In this document: positions 21,662 to 32,889 of the stretch, in pieces | Layout of the letters: each line of letters starts with the position of its first letter | Numbering within the stretch: the stretch's first letter is position 1 | NCBI GenBank assembly: GCA_034401795.1 | Contig: CM067370.1 | Location: 52,979,380-53,043,379 of the forward strand | Length of the DNA stretch: 64,000 nucleotides | Direction: 5' to 3' | Source of the DNA: Chaetoderma sp. LZ-2023a | Lineage: Eukaryota > Mollusca > Caudofoveata > Chaetodermatida > Chaetodermatidae | Notes under the pieces: model-generated | Seen by the model: the letters and a program-made list of their open reading frames with translations, nothing else | Told to the model about the DNA's origin: nothing | The model's database searches: none | Made by a program: the position numbers and the translations under genes

Positions 21662-21894
21662 ATAAAAGACAATGTTCTTGGTCAACAACAGCTGATGATG
21701 CCATATACACACAATTATGACGTATAAATGAATTCACATTAGGCCATTGGCCCTTGAGTGAAGAAGACATGTAATAATTATAAACCAAAATAATACATCT
21801 TCGGGTCCATTCTGAATGATATCAGTTTTAGCTAGTCTATTCAGCCACAATATCATCTCAGTATCTCCATTTTAAGACAACCTTACAGTAAGGA

Positions 21895-22480
21895 TGTAGA
21901 CTATTTTGAAAATAATTTGTCTGAAAGCCACTGATGCCGTTTGTAGCATCATCTTCTAGTCAAATAATTTCAAAATATTCAACAAACTCATATATTGCAG
22001 CTTTTGTGTCAGGCTTGTATGATTAAAATTGCTTAAAGTAAGTAGAACTTCTGATTTAGCATCCTGTGTACTGGAAAACACGCTTGTTAGTTCTTTTCAT
22101 CTTGTATATTCAGAGGCCTGATAGGAAAGCCTGCAAAATATTGATACTCTAACTTTTATCTACCACTAATCATGTAGTGGAATTCTTTATACATGGTCAT
22201 ATTGAATGGAGGAATTCAATCTCTCACTCACGTATCTGACATCATAATCAAATACAGCACTTGGTAGCTGACATCACAAACAAATAGTAGGCGGTAGTCT
22301 GTCACCATAGTGTCTGAATTGTATGTATTTGGATTAATTTACAATTTAATAAACATTCAGTTGAAAATCTTGAAACTAATTTGACTGGGAGATGTTGCCA
22401 CCATAGGCAGCTGTTTGTTCATTCAGCTCCTATTATGCCCCCAAACTCAAATTAGTTTCAAATTATTCTACAGCTTACCT
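21895..22480. repeat. Two family-2 palindromes and spacer
   Basis: The copy at about 21895-21990 has a GCCACTGATGCCGTTTGTAGC centre. The copy at about 22360-22480 reads TTGAAACTAATTTGACTGGG ... CTCAAATTAGTTTCAAATTA. The sequence between is AT-rich, with fragments such as ACATCATAATCAAAT that recur next to this family elsewhere (23200, 52680, 54750). Confidence 0.65.
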
Positions 22481-22616
22481 GTACAGTTATGTTGACATTT
22501 AGATTCTGAGAATTGAGGTTTCAAAGTTTCAAATCAATTTCAACATGTGTATAAAGTGGGCTGAGCTTAGCTAGAAATGGGCATACCATAGCTAGAAATG
22601 GATTCGTCCATTGTGT

Positions 22617-22785
22617 CTTAACCATTGCCACTCTGATGTCAATATTCTATATTTTACTGTGTCAATAGCAAAGAAACTGGTGTACATTTTTCAACAATTT
22701 TGGCGGACGATGTTGCCGTCTATGACAGCATCTTTTAATTTAATTCGATAAATTAAAATTGTGAGATCAGAGTGCTAAGGGTTAA
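22617..22785. mobile_element. MITE family 3 (intact, unoccupied copy)
   Basis: Runs from TTAACCATTGCCACTCTGAT to GATCAGAGTGCTAAGGGTTA (ending TTAA). Its inverted ends flank ACAATTTTGGCGGACGATGT. It is closely similar to the two halves at 45927-45992 and 52519-52665, which are separated by the CR1-like LINE, so this copy shows how that site looks without an insertion. TTAA at both ends suggests a piggyBac-type origin. Confidence 0.75.
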
Positions 22786-23004
22786 CCCTTTCATGGTCAA
22801 ATTTGGTCCCAAAAATTTAATAAATTTCTTATTGAATGTCTATTTACAGGCCAAGAGAATACAAATTTATCACTGGAATGACTGGCTCGGTTATCAAGCC
22901 AGTCAATCCAGTGGTAAGTTTTCAAAAATTGTGTTCTCTTGGCCTGTAAATGGATATTCCACAGGACCATAGCAGAGTCCGGTTTTGGCCGGTATGACCA
23001 TTAA
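22782..23004. mobile_element. Palindromic MITE family 1
   Basis: TTAACCCTTTCATGGTCAAA at the left and GGTATGACCATTAA at the right, with core CACTGGAATGACTGGCTCGG...AAGCCAGTCAATCCAGTGG. The first TTAA is the same four bases that end the family-3 MITE to its left. Confidence 0.85.
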
Positions 23005-23009
23005 CATAT

Positions 23010-24170
23010 AATCATCCCGCTTGCTGGGAACAATGTATCTAATAAATATTCCTGGGATTATATGAATGCTCAGACACTGCTAGGTGACAGATATTGATAT
23101 TAGTCAAATCTTATGTGATTAGTATGCTTATCATTCTGGCTGAGGTTGGATGAATACAGGGACTCGATCTATCACTCATATATCTGATGTCATAGTCAAA
23201 ATACATCACATGACATTTCTATGCCCATATTTGGTCATCTCAAACCCAATCCCGACCTTACCCATGGTATAAAGGGAGCTGAAACTCAGCACTCAGATAA
23301 TTCAGACTCTGGATCTCATAGATACGAGACCAAGCATCAGGCTGTTTACTCATCATCCAGTTCTTGACTTATGATATAGTTATCGCAATAATCAAAATAT
23401 GTCACTTGTTAGTTGACGTCAAAATCAAATGACATAGGTTAGACATGAAAGGGGCAGAGGTCTAACAATAACCACCTGAATTGTATGACTTCAGTGAATT
23501 TACAATTTAATAAATAGTCTTGAATATTTTGAAACTAACTTGGCTGACAGCTGTTGCTGCCATAAGGTATAGCTTACCTGTATAGTGTCTTCAAATTGAT
23601 ATTCTGGTAATTCATGAGAAATCTTGAGATCGATTCAAATGGGTATTCAAAGTGGGAGGAGCTTTGCTAAAATGGGTGGGGCATCGCTAGAAATTGATGG
23701 CTCTAGTGAGGTAAATTTTATGTTGATGAGTGGGTAGGAGCATGAATGATCCTTGATCTATGTCTTCCACATTGCAAATCGTATCGGTCTTATTTGACAC
23801 ACGCTCATAACACTAATGTCATGGTTTGAGAGTGTCTTTTATAGATATTGCTATCAATGTTGTTTTGTAAAAGACGATGTGATTTTCTAAATGTACCATA
23901 CCTGTCTGCATTCCAATTTCATAAATACAGAGAAGCTGGCTTAAGCGGTCACTTAGTTGTCCCTATAGTGTCTATAGAATAGACGGCTAGTCTGTAAATA
24001 CAGGTTAGTTATTAAAGGATGTACATTTTGTGTCAGAGATAGTGGCTCTTTTAGATAAGTTGTCTTTTGACGACCTGGCTGAAAGAACTGCCATCTTTTG
24101 TGCCACAAATGTTGGGTCTGAAGCATGCTTGACTGTTAAACCAAAATTGATTATCACTGGTAAATATCCA
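23010..24170. other. Repeat-derived intergenic DNA
   Basis: Contains a partial family-2 palindrome (about 23515-23580, TTGAATATTTTGAAACTAAC) and its usual flanks (GTGGGAGGAGCTTTGCTAAA, GGCATCGCTAGAAATTGATG). No exon with a plausible reading frame was found. Confidence 0.5.
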
Positions 24171-24179
24171 GCATTCTAA

Positions 24180-24515
24180 TTAAGGGTGCATAATCACAGC
24201 AGAATAGTTCAAAATAAAATTGTTAAAATTATATACTTTTAGAGTTAAATTGTGTGCCTAGATAGAATGAAACAAAATAAATCTTAACATATGATGATTT
24301 CATTACGTATAAATTAATATAGTCTTTTAAGTTGTCAAATTGAATTGGAGGCACGAGTCCCTAATTCAAATTCACAACTAAACCTATGAAATTTATTTAT
24401 ATGGAATGTTAAGATTTATTTCGTTTCATTACATTGAGGCACATAATTTAAGTCTCAAAAATATATAATTTCAACAATTTTGTTTTCAAGCATTTTGCTG
24501 TGAATATGTACCTTT
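24180..24515. mobile_element. MITE family 4 (fold-back), copy 1
   Basis: Left end GGTGCATAATCACAGCAGAA, right end GCTGTGAATATGTACCTTTA. The arms share AATTATATACTTTTAGAG and AAATAAATCTTAACATATG in inverted form around an AATTGAATTGGAGGCACGAG centre. A second copy is at 27965-28325. Confidence 0.75.
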
Positions 24516-24519
24516 AATG

Positions 24520-26220
24520 CCTGCAAAAGTTATTAAGATTTTAGTTGTTTTAATTATGTGAACAAGAGCAATCTGAGATTGCAGACCCTTGCAGCTTGAC
24601 TTTGGTCCAAAACTTTGTATTTCTTATTCAGATCATAGGCAAAGTTGTGGAATCCCTTTTGTGTGGTCACAATCTTTCTTGTTTTAAAATTTGAGCCAGA
24701 TCGGATCAGTAGTTTCCAAGGTAATATAGAATGATGTACAATATGATCTGATCGGGATCAGTTTTTTATGCGGATCCATGCCAATAGCTGAAAATCCTTT
24801 GAGCCAAGAAAAAACCTTTTGTACTAAAGCTTGACCTCCTTTGGATCAGTAAATTTTAGGTACAGCTCTGGACACACAGGCTTCCGTGTCCTCACACACG
24901 CATGCACAAATTTACACATGCACATGCTCATACACACAGACCTCATGCCCTTACTGGGACAGAGCAATAATAATGTTAAATTTGTGCGCGCGTGTGTTGT
25001 GATGCCAAATTTAATAATCGCATGACTCGCTCTGTTATCAAGAGTCGTTCTAATGGTAAGATTTAAAAAAGATTCTTTTCTTGACCTGCGCATGGATGTT
25101 TACAAAAACAGCTGCAAAGGCCGGTTCTGGTCGGCTTGACCATTAAAGGGTTAAAGAGTTCAAAATCATTTTATCCTCATCCCAGAAATCTCAGTCTATT
25201 TCCAAGCGTCCAACCATGCCAAACAAGAAACCTGCTGGATATTTTTTTTAATAATCTGACTAGAAATTGCTGCTGCCATAACCTTCAATGGCCTCCAGTC
25301 AAATTTGTTTCCTGATAATTCAACAGAATATTTCAGGCATCATTAAGAATTTGTGATGCCTGTTTTGTTGAGTTGAACATATTATGGAGATATTGTCAGC
25401 CTGTAGGTAAATTTTGTTCTTGCTTAGAAGCTTTATATTTTTAACATTATATTAATAAATGATAATTGTATATTTTTTCATAAAATTCATGTTTATGGTT
25501 ACAAAATATCATAAATGGCTCATTGCGATATGGCTACTATGTGTATCTAGACTACTCTTGTGAAAATGGATTATGTCTTAAAATTTAACATTTATTCAAT
25601 GGTTGGTCACATGCGCCAAAGAAGGTATGTCTAATAATTTAATAATTTGTCATGAAAATATAAAATATTGAGTTTTTGTCAAGCCCTATGCGAATGGCTC
25701 GATTTAGTTAATTTTCAGATTTTGCAAAATGACGCGATTGGGCGACCTGCTCAAGCCCAGGCCTTTAGTTTTTACTTTGTGACTGTGAAATCACTGGCCG
25801 TATTTGATTGATTGTTTCCGATCACTACTTACAGTCTGTTGAGTATGTTTTCTATTTGACTGGTACTGGTGACGTCATTTGGTGGAAAAATATGCTACTT
25901 TAATGGCTGTTTAGTTCCATTAGTATTGTCTACTGTGAATATGGCCAGAGCTTAGTGGTACTCAACGAAAAAGTCCCTATCAAATACAGCCATTGAGAAC
26001 TTGCCAACTTATAGATGTACGTTTATTAAGAGTTATCTCCCATGTGATCACTACAGGGTGTGATTTATGAAGTGCTTTTACTTAGTATCTCTGTTATTGG
26101 ATTCTTTTGGTAACTGGCATTTGAGTACAGTGATTAATTTTAATTTATAACAATACTGTTCTAATGCTATGTTAGTCAGAGTAACATGCAACATTGTACC
26201 TTTAAATAATCACAATCTCG
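24520..26220. other. Intergenic, repeat fragments only
   Basis: Holds a right-half family-1 MITE (about 25020-25154, ending CATTAAAGGGTTAA), a family-2 palindrome (about 25243-25345) and a GT/CA-rich patch (24880-24960). Short open frames here show no conserved pattern. I see no gene. Confidence 0.5.
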
Positions 26221-26226
26221 GTCTGT

Positions 26227-26580
26227 TTAACCCTTTCATCGATGAATTCCCCATATCTCAGTTTCAAGACAACGTTACAGGAAAACTTGTTGACTTTTAA
26301 AATTATTTGTAATTGTAGCAAAAAAGGTTTTCGGATACGCATACGTATACGCATGCACGTTAATGGAATCCTAGCTTATAACTTTTGGATACAAATATGC
26401 TGGTTGTTTATGACAGTTGATGACATGGTGTACCTCTGTTTTAAATTTTACCACTGGAATGTCTGGCTAGACAACTGAGCTAGTCATTCCAGCAGTAGAT
26501 TTTTTAAAAAATAGTCCTATCTTGGCCCAAAAATGGATATTCGCAATGCAAAGGTTTCAATTTTCTTGACAAATTCTGAT
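26227..26580. mobile_element. Palindromic MITE family 1, diverged copy
   Basis: Starts at TTAACCCTTTCATCGATG. The core is CACTGGAATGTCTGGCTAGA...GAGCTAGTCATTCCAGCAG at 26452-26495, then ATAGTCCTATCTTGGCCC. The right end is not clear. Confidence 0.65.
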
Positions 26581-26924
26581 CCATGAATAGGGATAGTTTA
26601 GTGTTGCATGTCGTATGGTCAGCTATTGGTTATTTAATAATGTTTATTTAAAGAGATAAGAAATTGTGGTTACGTATCTTGTTCTAATGCCTCCTATGTG
26701 AAAAATTGGTTTTTGGTGCTTTGATCATGTCCAGTCATTATGTGTGTATGTACTACAATATTTGGTACAGAGTGTATTCTTAGGAAAGCTTAATTGATGA
26801 ACATCCGGGTCAGACAATCAACACATGACGTCACTCAAGGAGAGTGGGACCAAGTTTTTCTATGGATTAATGGAACTAATTTGTTCTTGTCACGTGACAA
26901 TATTATGGCTAGCAAATGTGATGA

Positions 26925-27968
26925 TAGCCCTTTGGTTTGTGTACATATTGTTGGTCAAGTGCACCAAAACCAGCCTGTGCAGAGGAATGTCCATTTGCAG
27001 GCCAGGAGATAGCTGCGAAATGTATCCCTGCGCTATTCCGCTTATGACGTTACGCTAAGCCTGGGGCTACAATGCCAACTGGATAAAAAACCTGAAATTA
27101 AATCAGATTTTTGTCTCGCTGCTTGAGTTTTGCACTTCCATCACCTAAATTTCACACACATGTACCTTATTTAGCTGGTTATCGGAGGATATACACTTTG
27201 TTGCCAAATATTTCATATATTTTTATACACAGTCCAATACATTCACGGCCGATCGAATCCTGCACCAGTTCTAGTGCGCCAGCCATCTTGTCCTAGTTAC
27301 CGCTATGACTCATGGAAAATACAGTGCCTTATTTAGCAGGTGACGTCAAACCTACCATATATGTAGGGGGGGGGGGGGGGGCCTGATTGCGATTCGCGCT
27401 CGCTTATCATGTGTTTGTACATACTAAATCAGGCTGCTCCACCCACTTGGCCCATATATGGTATGTTTGATCTTGTCTGCTAAATAAGGCAGTGCATCTC
27501 CTATGATTCATAGCGGTAACTAGGACATGAATTCCTGGCGCACTAGAAATGGTGCGCGATTCTCTCAAAACACGCTCAGCCATGAATATATTGAGCCGTG
27601 TATCAAAATATATGAAATATTTTGCATTAACGTGTATATTTATCGATAACCAGATAAATAAGGTAGACGTGTGTCGAATTTGGGTGATGTAAGTGCAAAA
27701 CTCAAGAAGTGAGATGAAAATCTGATTTAATTTCATTTTTTTGTTGTGGTTGGACCTCTAGCGCCGAGGTAGATGTAACGTCGTAAGCGTATGGCGATAC
27801 AGTACTGCAGCTAGCCAGGAGAATACTATTTTTTTTAATTTACCACTGACATGCCTGGCTCGATGACTGAGTCAGTCTTCCTGTTGGTAAATTTTCAAAA
27901 AAAGTTCTTGGCCTGGAAATGGATATTCAGTAAGTAAATATCTTGATTTTCCTGAAGTTTAACTATTA
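26925..27968. mobile_element. Palindromic MITE family 1, split by a MULE-like element
   Basis: The left part ends CATTTGCAGGCCAGGAGA at 27009. The right part resumes at 27814 with GCCAGGAGAATACTATTTTT, followed by the CACTGACATGCCTGGCTCG core, and ends near TTAACTATTAA at 27958-27968. The insertion is the fold-back element 27010-27813. Confidence 0.75.
27010..27813. mobile_element. Fold-back element with 9-bp target duplication (MULE-like MITE)
   Basis: An 804-bp element flanked by direct repeats GCCAGGAGA (27001-27009 and 27814-27822). Its ends are inverted (TAGCTGC...; ...GCAGCTA), and the arms extend over about 330 bp at moderate identity. Matching landmarks are ATTAAATCAGATTTTTGTCT / GAAAATCTGATTTAATTT, GGTTATCG / CGATAACC and GTTACCGCTATGA / TCATAGCGGTAAC. 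The centre is a G-run at 27366-27380. Nine-base duplications with long inverted repeats are typical of Mutator-like elements. It encodes no transposase. Confidence 0.8.
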
Positions 27969-28325
27969 AAGGTGCATATTCACACCAAAAAGCTTCAAAA
28001 TGAAATTGTTAAAATTATATACTTTTAGAAGCTTAAATTCTGTGTGAAAATGTAATTAAACGAAATAAATCTTAGCATATGGTGATTTCATTACGTATGA
28101 ATTAATATAATTTTTTAAGTTGTGAAATTGAATAGAGACACGAGTCACTGAGTCACTAATTCAATGTTGCAATTAAAAAAAAAATTGATATGGAAGGAAA
28201 CCGTCATATGCTAAGATGTATTTCATCTCAGTACATTCAGGTACACAATTTAATCCTCTAAAAGCATACAATTCTTTTTAATGTTCTTTTCGAGCATATT
28301 GGTGTGAATATGGACCTTTAAAGGG
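27965..28325. mobile_element. MITE family 4 (fold-back), copy 2
   Basis: TTAAAGGTGCATATTCACAC at the left and GTGTGAATATGGACCTTTAA at the right are near-perfect inverted ends. Interior matches copy 1, including AATTATATACTTTTAGAAGC. It abuts the right end of the preceding family-1 MITE at TTAA. Confidence 0.8.
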
Positions 28326-28329
28326 TTAA

Positions 28330-28947
28330 TCAATTTGGTGGCATTTACTTTTAATTCTCATCTAGCGAAGCATCTTACCAACATTAGCAACAAATATGAA
28401 TGCCGCTAATATGACGGTAATTTGATGGACACGTTCAGAAAAACTAGAAATTTCAAATTTACTTTTTGACAAGCATAATCAAATTTAAATCTGTGACACA
28501 TTTTGTATTCTATTTTATTTGCAATTCGCAACTAGTATAAGTCGCAACTAGTATACTTGGTTCATTCTGTCTGTCTGTCAAATATTTGACCTTCCTAACA
28601 GACCTGTATCCCACTTTTACTTATTCCTCTCACAAATGTGCTGTGATCTTCACAGATAAAGTGAACAGTCTTTCTTTTAGTCAAGACTTGTTACTTTTGC
28701 TGCCTGTTAGCTCATGTATAGCATATTAGCCTATAGACAACACTGTGTGTGTGATGGACTGTGTTTGCTATTAAGCTTTACAAAACCAGAAATAACAAAT
28801 GCTTTACAATATTAGGAGTAGTCTGTTGAATATTTTGAAAGTAATTCAACTGTGAGCTGTTGGTGTCGAATTACTTTCAAAATATTTCACATCTTTGCTG
28901 TATAGATGTCTTCAGGTTAAGCCACTGGAATGTCAATATTTAAAGGT
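28330..28947. other. Intergenic; one family-2 palindrome
   Basis: A well-formed family-2 palindrome at about 28825-28900 (TTTTGAAAGTAATTCAACTG...CGAATTACTTTCAAAATATT). Apart from a short duplicated CAACTAGTATA motif near 28530-28555, nothing else is recognised. Confidence 0.5.
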
Positions 28948-30102
28948 TTAAAGGACAATTCCGTGATGATAAAAAGTGTGCTTTATTGGAAAGATTATTA
29001 CTTGTTTAATGAAATTGCGTCAGGATAATAACCAGATAGAAATAGCGTAACCAACTATCGCTAGATAAAGTCAGTAAAATTGACAATTTTTCGCACATGG
29101 GGCGCTGCTATTTTATCGGGTCTCGCTACGTCAGCCCCGCACCACCGCTATTGTTGTGACTGGAGGAGCGAGACCAATAGATGTGGGTGCATATTTTAAC
29201 GAAGTATGCGTAAATGATAATAGCAACGGAACCGCAGGCGCGATTTCAATGATTCTATGATCTTAAAATAGGTGCCGACCTCAGAATTAATATGATATAA
29301 TGTATGTTAATATCAGACAAGGGGTTCAAAAGACTGAAATATATAAACATTAATCATCTAAGAATTGATTTGAGACTATGTTATCCTTTATTTGGTAAAA
29401 TTCAGCATGAGATGGTTTTTGTCTCGCAGACTATCTTTGTGTATTGTCATTAAATTGGAGTGTGCTTAAAGCTGAAAGAAATGGCTATTTGCCTGACTAA
29501 TTATAATTTTGCTAACGTGAATATTGCCAGAGATATCACCAAATGAATTCACATTTTGACATAAAATCTGGGAATTTTCATTGGCCGATCAATTTTGCCT
29601 GGCAAGATGTAGTAATTTCAATAATTAAGATATTTTGATGACGCTTTTCCCATTATGTGATAAGATTATAAAGCTTCAGCATGGAAAATTCTATCATTGT
29701 AGCTGTAATACTTATTTTAATATGGGATGATGGATCCTGGAATTTTTGTTTGAAAATGTTTGAAATTTTGCTGCCTTAGTTTTTTCCCGGAGAGTGTATC
29801 TTTTGAACCACTAGCCCGATTCTAACATCCCTAGTATTGGATAAATCTTGTAATTTGCAGCTACAGGTAGGTATCAGAATTATTACAATCGGCTCTGTGG
29901 TTCCGGCAATATCATCATATGTTTTCTCAGAATATATATTTACACTTCCTGCATTATAACGGTATCGTGAGTCGGCTGAGTAATTTGACAGTACGCACAT
30001 GTCAAGTGTGCCACTTCATTTAACCCTTATCGCATGGTGTTAAATGCATAATAGCCTACTTACAGAGATAGTGTCGGGGTACATTTTGTTGCTGAAACAT
30101 GT

Positions 30103-30274
30103 TTCTACTTCGAATAATACTTACCAGATGTACTATTATGATAATGTCTATTATCTAGTCTAGCTCAAAATAAACAATTAAAACTCCGCACTCTCCTGAT
30201 CCTGCCCCTACTGTGTCCGGGAATACCATAGCCGCAGGTACCGAGTCAATTCCCAATCACAGTCAGATTCGTCT
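30103..30274. repeat. DIRS C left terminal repeat
   Basis: Starts TTCTACTTCGAATAATACTT and ends near CAGATTCGTCT. It pairs with 36664-36835 almost without mismatch, which points to a young insertion. Confidence 0.92.
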
Positions 30275-30370
30275 ATTTTGCGCTGTTGAAAAGTCGCGTG
30301 TATTTAGTGCTCTCTTATTAATTGAATAAGCAGTTTTAGCGTGTTTTTTCGAGAAACCATCGCTGGATTC

Positions 30371-32889
30371 ATGGAGGAACTGGGGAAATCATCACAGGGG
30401 CAGGTTGTATCAATCTAGAATTTATACATTCGTGCCATAATGACTGTTTGAAATTTCCTTAAATTGGCACATTTTTTATAATGATAGCCATTGTTGGAGT
30501 CGCTTCTGTACCCGTTGACTTTTAGTTTTAATTCGGGTACTCGGTTAATTTTCTCTTGCGACTCGGTTCCTCTAATATGGATACGTCCTTGGCCAAGATG
30601 GCGGCGCCCATGATTTATGTCGTTCTTGGCTTGGTGTATCCAGGCACTCTGTTGTCGCCGATTTTAGCTCTCGCTTAGTTGTCGAGGGTGTTTGTAGTGA
30701 TCGGCAAGTTATTCTTGGTTATTTAACGTTAGTTAAAGGCTGTTGTGTTTTTTAAAAAATTTTCACTCAAAAAAGTTTCAAATATTTCCTGCCTAAGACT
30801 TGTTATCATTAAATTGAGAGAAAGTTAATGTGTTTAAGAAATCTTAACTAGCAAGTCTATTGTGCGTATTGGTTGTCATGTGCAGCGTTTTAATTCTTCT
30901 CTGTGTTCGCAGAAACCGAAGAACTCGGACTCGTTGTGCCGAAAGTGCAACAGGTTCATGAAGCGGAAGTACCTGGGTCATCACTGTCTGGCGTGCGCTA
31001 AGTGTAAGGTCGGGAGCCCTTGTGACGTGTGCGTCAAGTGGTCGTCGGAATTGGTGGCTGAGTTTGACAAGGATTGACGGGCGAGGCTGGAGCGTATCGA
31101 GAAGGACAAGGCAGTGAAGCTGCAGCAGGTTTCCTTGCTGGGACTGGAAGGTCGGCTGAATGAGAGGATGGATTCAGCACTGGGCGTATGGGCGGCCCAG
31201 TTCAAGGCTATGTTTGACTCGTTGCAGTCCACGGTCCCGGTGAAGCAAGCTGGTGCAGGACAACCATTAGGTGGTCCGGCTAGCTCTGCTGAGGGGCATG
31301 CACCTGCCCCTTCTCTGTCCTTGGCTCAAGAGCCGACGATAGAGGAGGAAGATTTGCTGCTGAGGGAAGATTCCGGCATGCCGGATCTTTCAATGACGGC
31401 GATGCCTAGTACGTCCCAGGGGTCGCCCTCGGGATTTGTACGGGTTTGCCAGGCGGATGGTGATGTCGACGTTCCGTCGGGCATTTTTCATCCCCGATTT
31501 GTGCAACCGGATATGCCGGCAGAGCCGTGGTTTGCGGTTCCTGCGGCTATCCCGGCGGCGTTAGGTGCGGCTCCTATCGGAGTGACAGGGCCAGCCGTAA
31601 TTGAGGCCGTCGGAGTCCCGGATCCCGTGTTGGAGCCGATGGACTGCGGCGAATCCGTATCTGGCGATTCGTTGGATACTGGTGCCGCTGGTAGTCGCGC
31701 TATGGATGCGCTCTGTCCTGGCAGAGGCGTATATCGTAGCGTTCAGCAAGGATCGTCGGTGGCCCTCTCATCTAAGGGAGAGAGGGAGGATGAAAACGGG
31801 AGTTCTTTGATGGACGATTCCGCTTTCTGCACCGAAGCTGAATGGGTGCAGGTTCTTTGATGGATGACCAATCGTCTCGGGTTGGCATCTGATCTAGGAT
31901 CTCAGCGCGATCCGGCGATGGAACGGATGTCAGAGCGTGCGGCTAGCGCTCTGTCCAGTGGCTCTTCTGCCATGCCTACACTCCCTCTGGACACGCAGAC
32001 TTCTGACATGTTGGAAGTTGTGGCATACCGTCTGGTTCAGCCAGACTGTGCGTTGCCCAAGGCCCCGAAGGGGATAAGGAGTAGGGTCCGGTTTCCGGAG
32101 CAGGCTTATCATCAGTACGCCAGGGTTCCACGGCTTTCCGTTAAGGAACGTGAGGCGCTGAATAGGCCGTTGGCTGGGAAGGCCAAGGGGTGGTCACGTC
32201 CTTTGGTTTCTCAGACCAACAAAGACCCGTTCAATGAGCTTACGCTCATTGAAGATGCGGCTAGGGCAGCCATGGCTGCGCTGTCGCACGGGTGTACCGC
32301 CTTGCAGGGTATGCTGGACTGCACGGCGGAAGGCGGACAGGTGCCAGAGGCTGCTCTCGGAGTTGTTCGGGACACCATGCGCCTGTCTCAGGATTGCCTG
32401 GCCAGGGTAATCACGAGAACTTTAGCAGAGCGACGGAGAATGGTTCTCGATTGTGTGGAACCAGGACCAGAGATGAGGGCTGCGTTATCTTCTGCGCCTT
32501 TCATAGGTCCAGGCTTGTTCGGCGGCTCGGCACGATAAGCGCTCTCTAAGGTTGCGTCAATGGTGGCGGAGCAAGAAGTGGTCGGCAAGTCGTGGAAGTC
32601 GACCAAGAGGACTCGGCCGCAACAGTCCTACCGTCAGCATAGGCAGGAGCAGCAGAGACAGCGTCCTAGATCGCCCTTCCGTCCTTCTGCCCGTGATGCC
32701 CATAGGCCATCCGGAGCACAAGGGCCTGGCCGTTCGTCCGCATACAAGCCCTCTAGTAAGAGGCCGTATGAGGACGACAGGAAGGGTGGCGGTTCGGGCC
32801 GAGGCGGCTACCGTAAGGATAGCCGTGGCGGCGGTTCCGGACCGTCATACCACAAGAAGCCGCGGGGCGGCCGTGGGGCTCGTTCCTGA
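30371..32889 (+). pseudogene. DIRS C ORF1 (gag-like) with candidate intron 30404-30912
   Basis: Candidate exon 1 (30371-30403) encodes MEELGKSSQGQ and ends CAG|GTTGTA. The candidate acceptor GTGTTCGCAG ends at 30912, and exon 2 continues in phase 0 with KPKNSDSLCRKC, then a Cys/His cluster (HHCLACAKCKVGSPCDVCVK). The middle is acidic and Pro/Ala-rich. The end is strongly basic with RGG-like repeats (SGRGGYRKDSRGGG, KKPRGGRGARS), suited to RNA binding. The single frame is interrupted by TGA at 31075, TGA at 31858 and TAA at 32536. Each could have arisen by one C-to-T change. The first Met in the uninterrupted exon-2 frame is 30862, but that start ignores the conserved acceptor. Confidence 0.75.
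30595..30606 (+). promoter_or_regulatory. YY1-like motif in DIRS C leader
   Basis: AAGATGGCGGCG matches the classical YY1 consensus and lies in the 5' non-coding part of the element, within the candidate ORF1 intron. Whether it acts as a promoter element is unknown. Confidence 0.3.
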
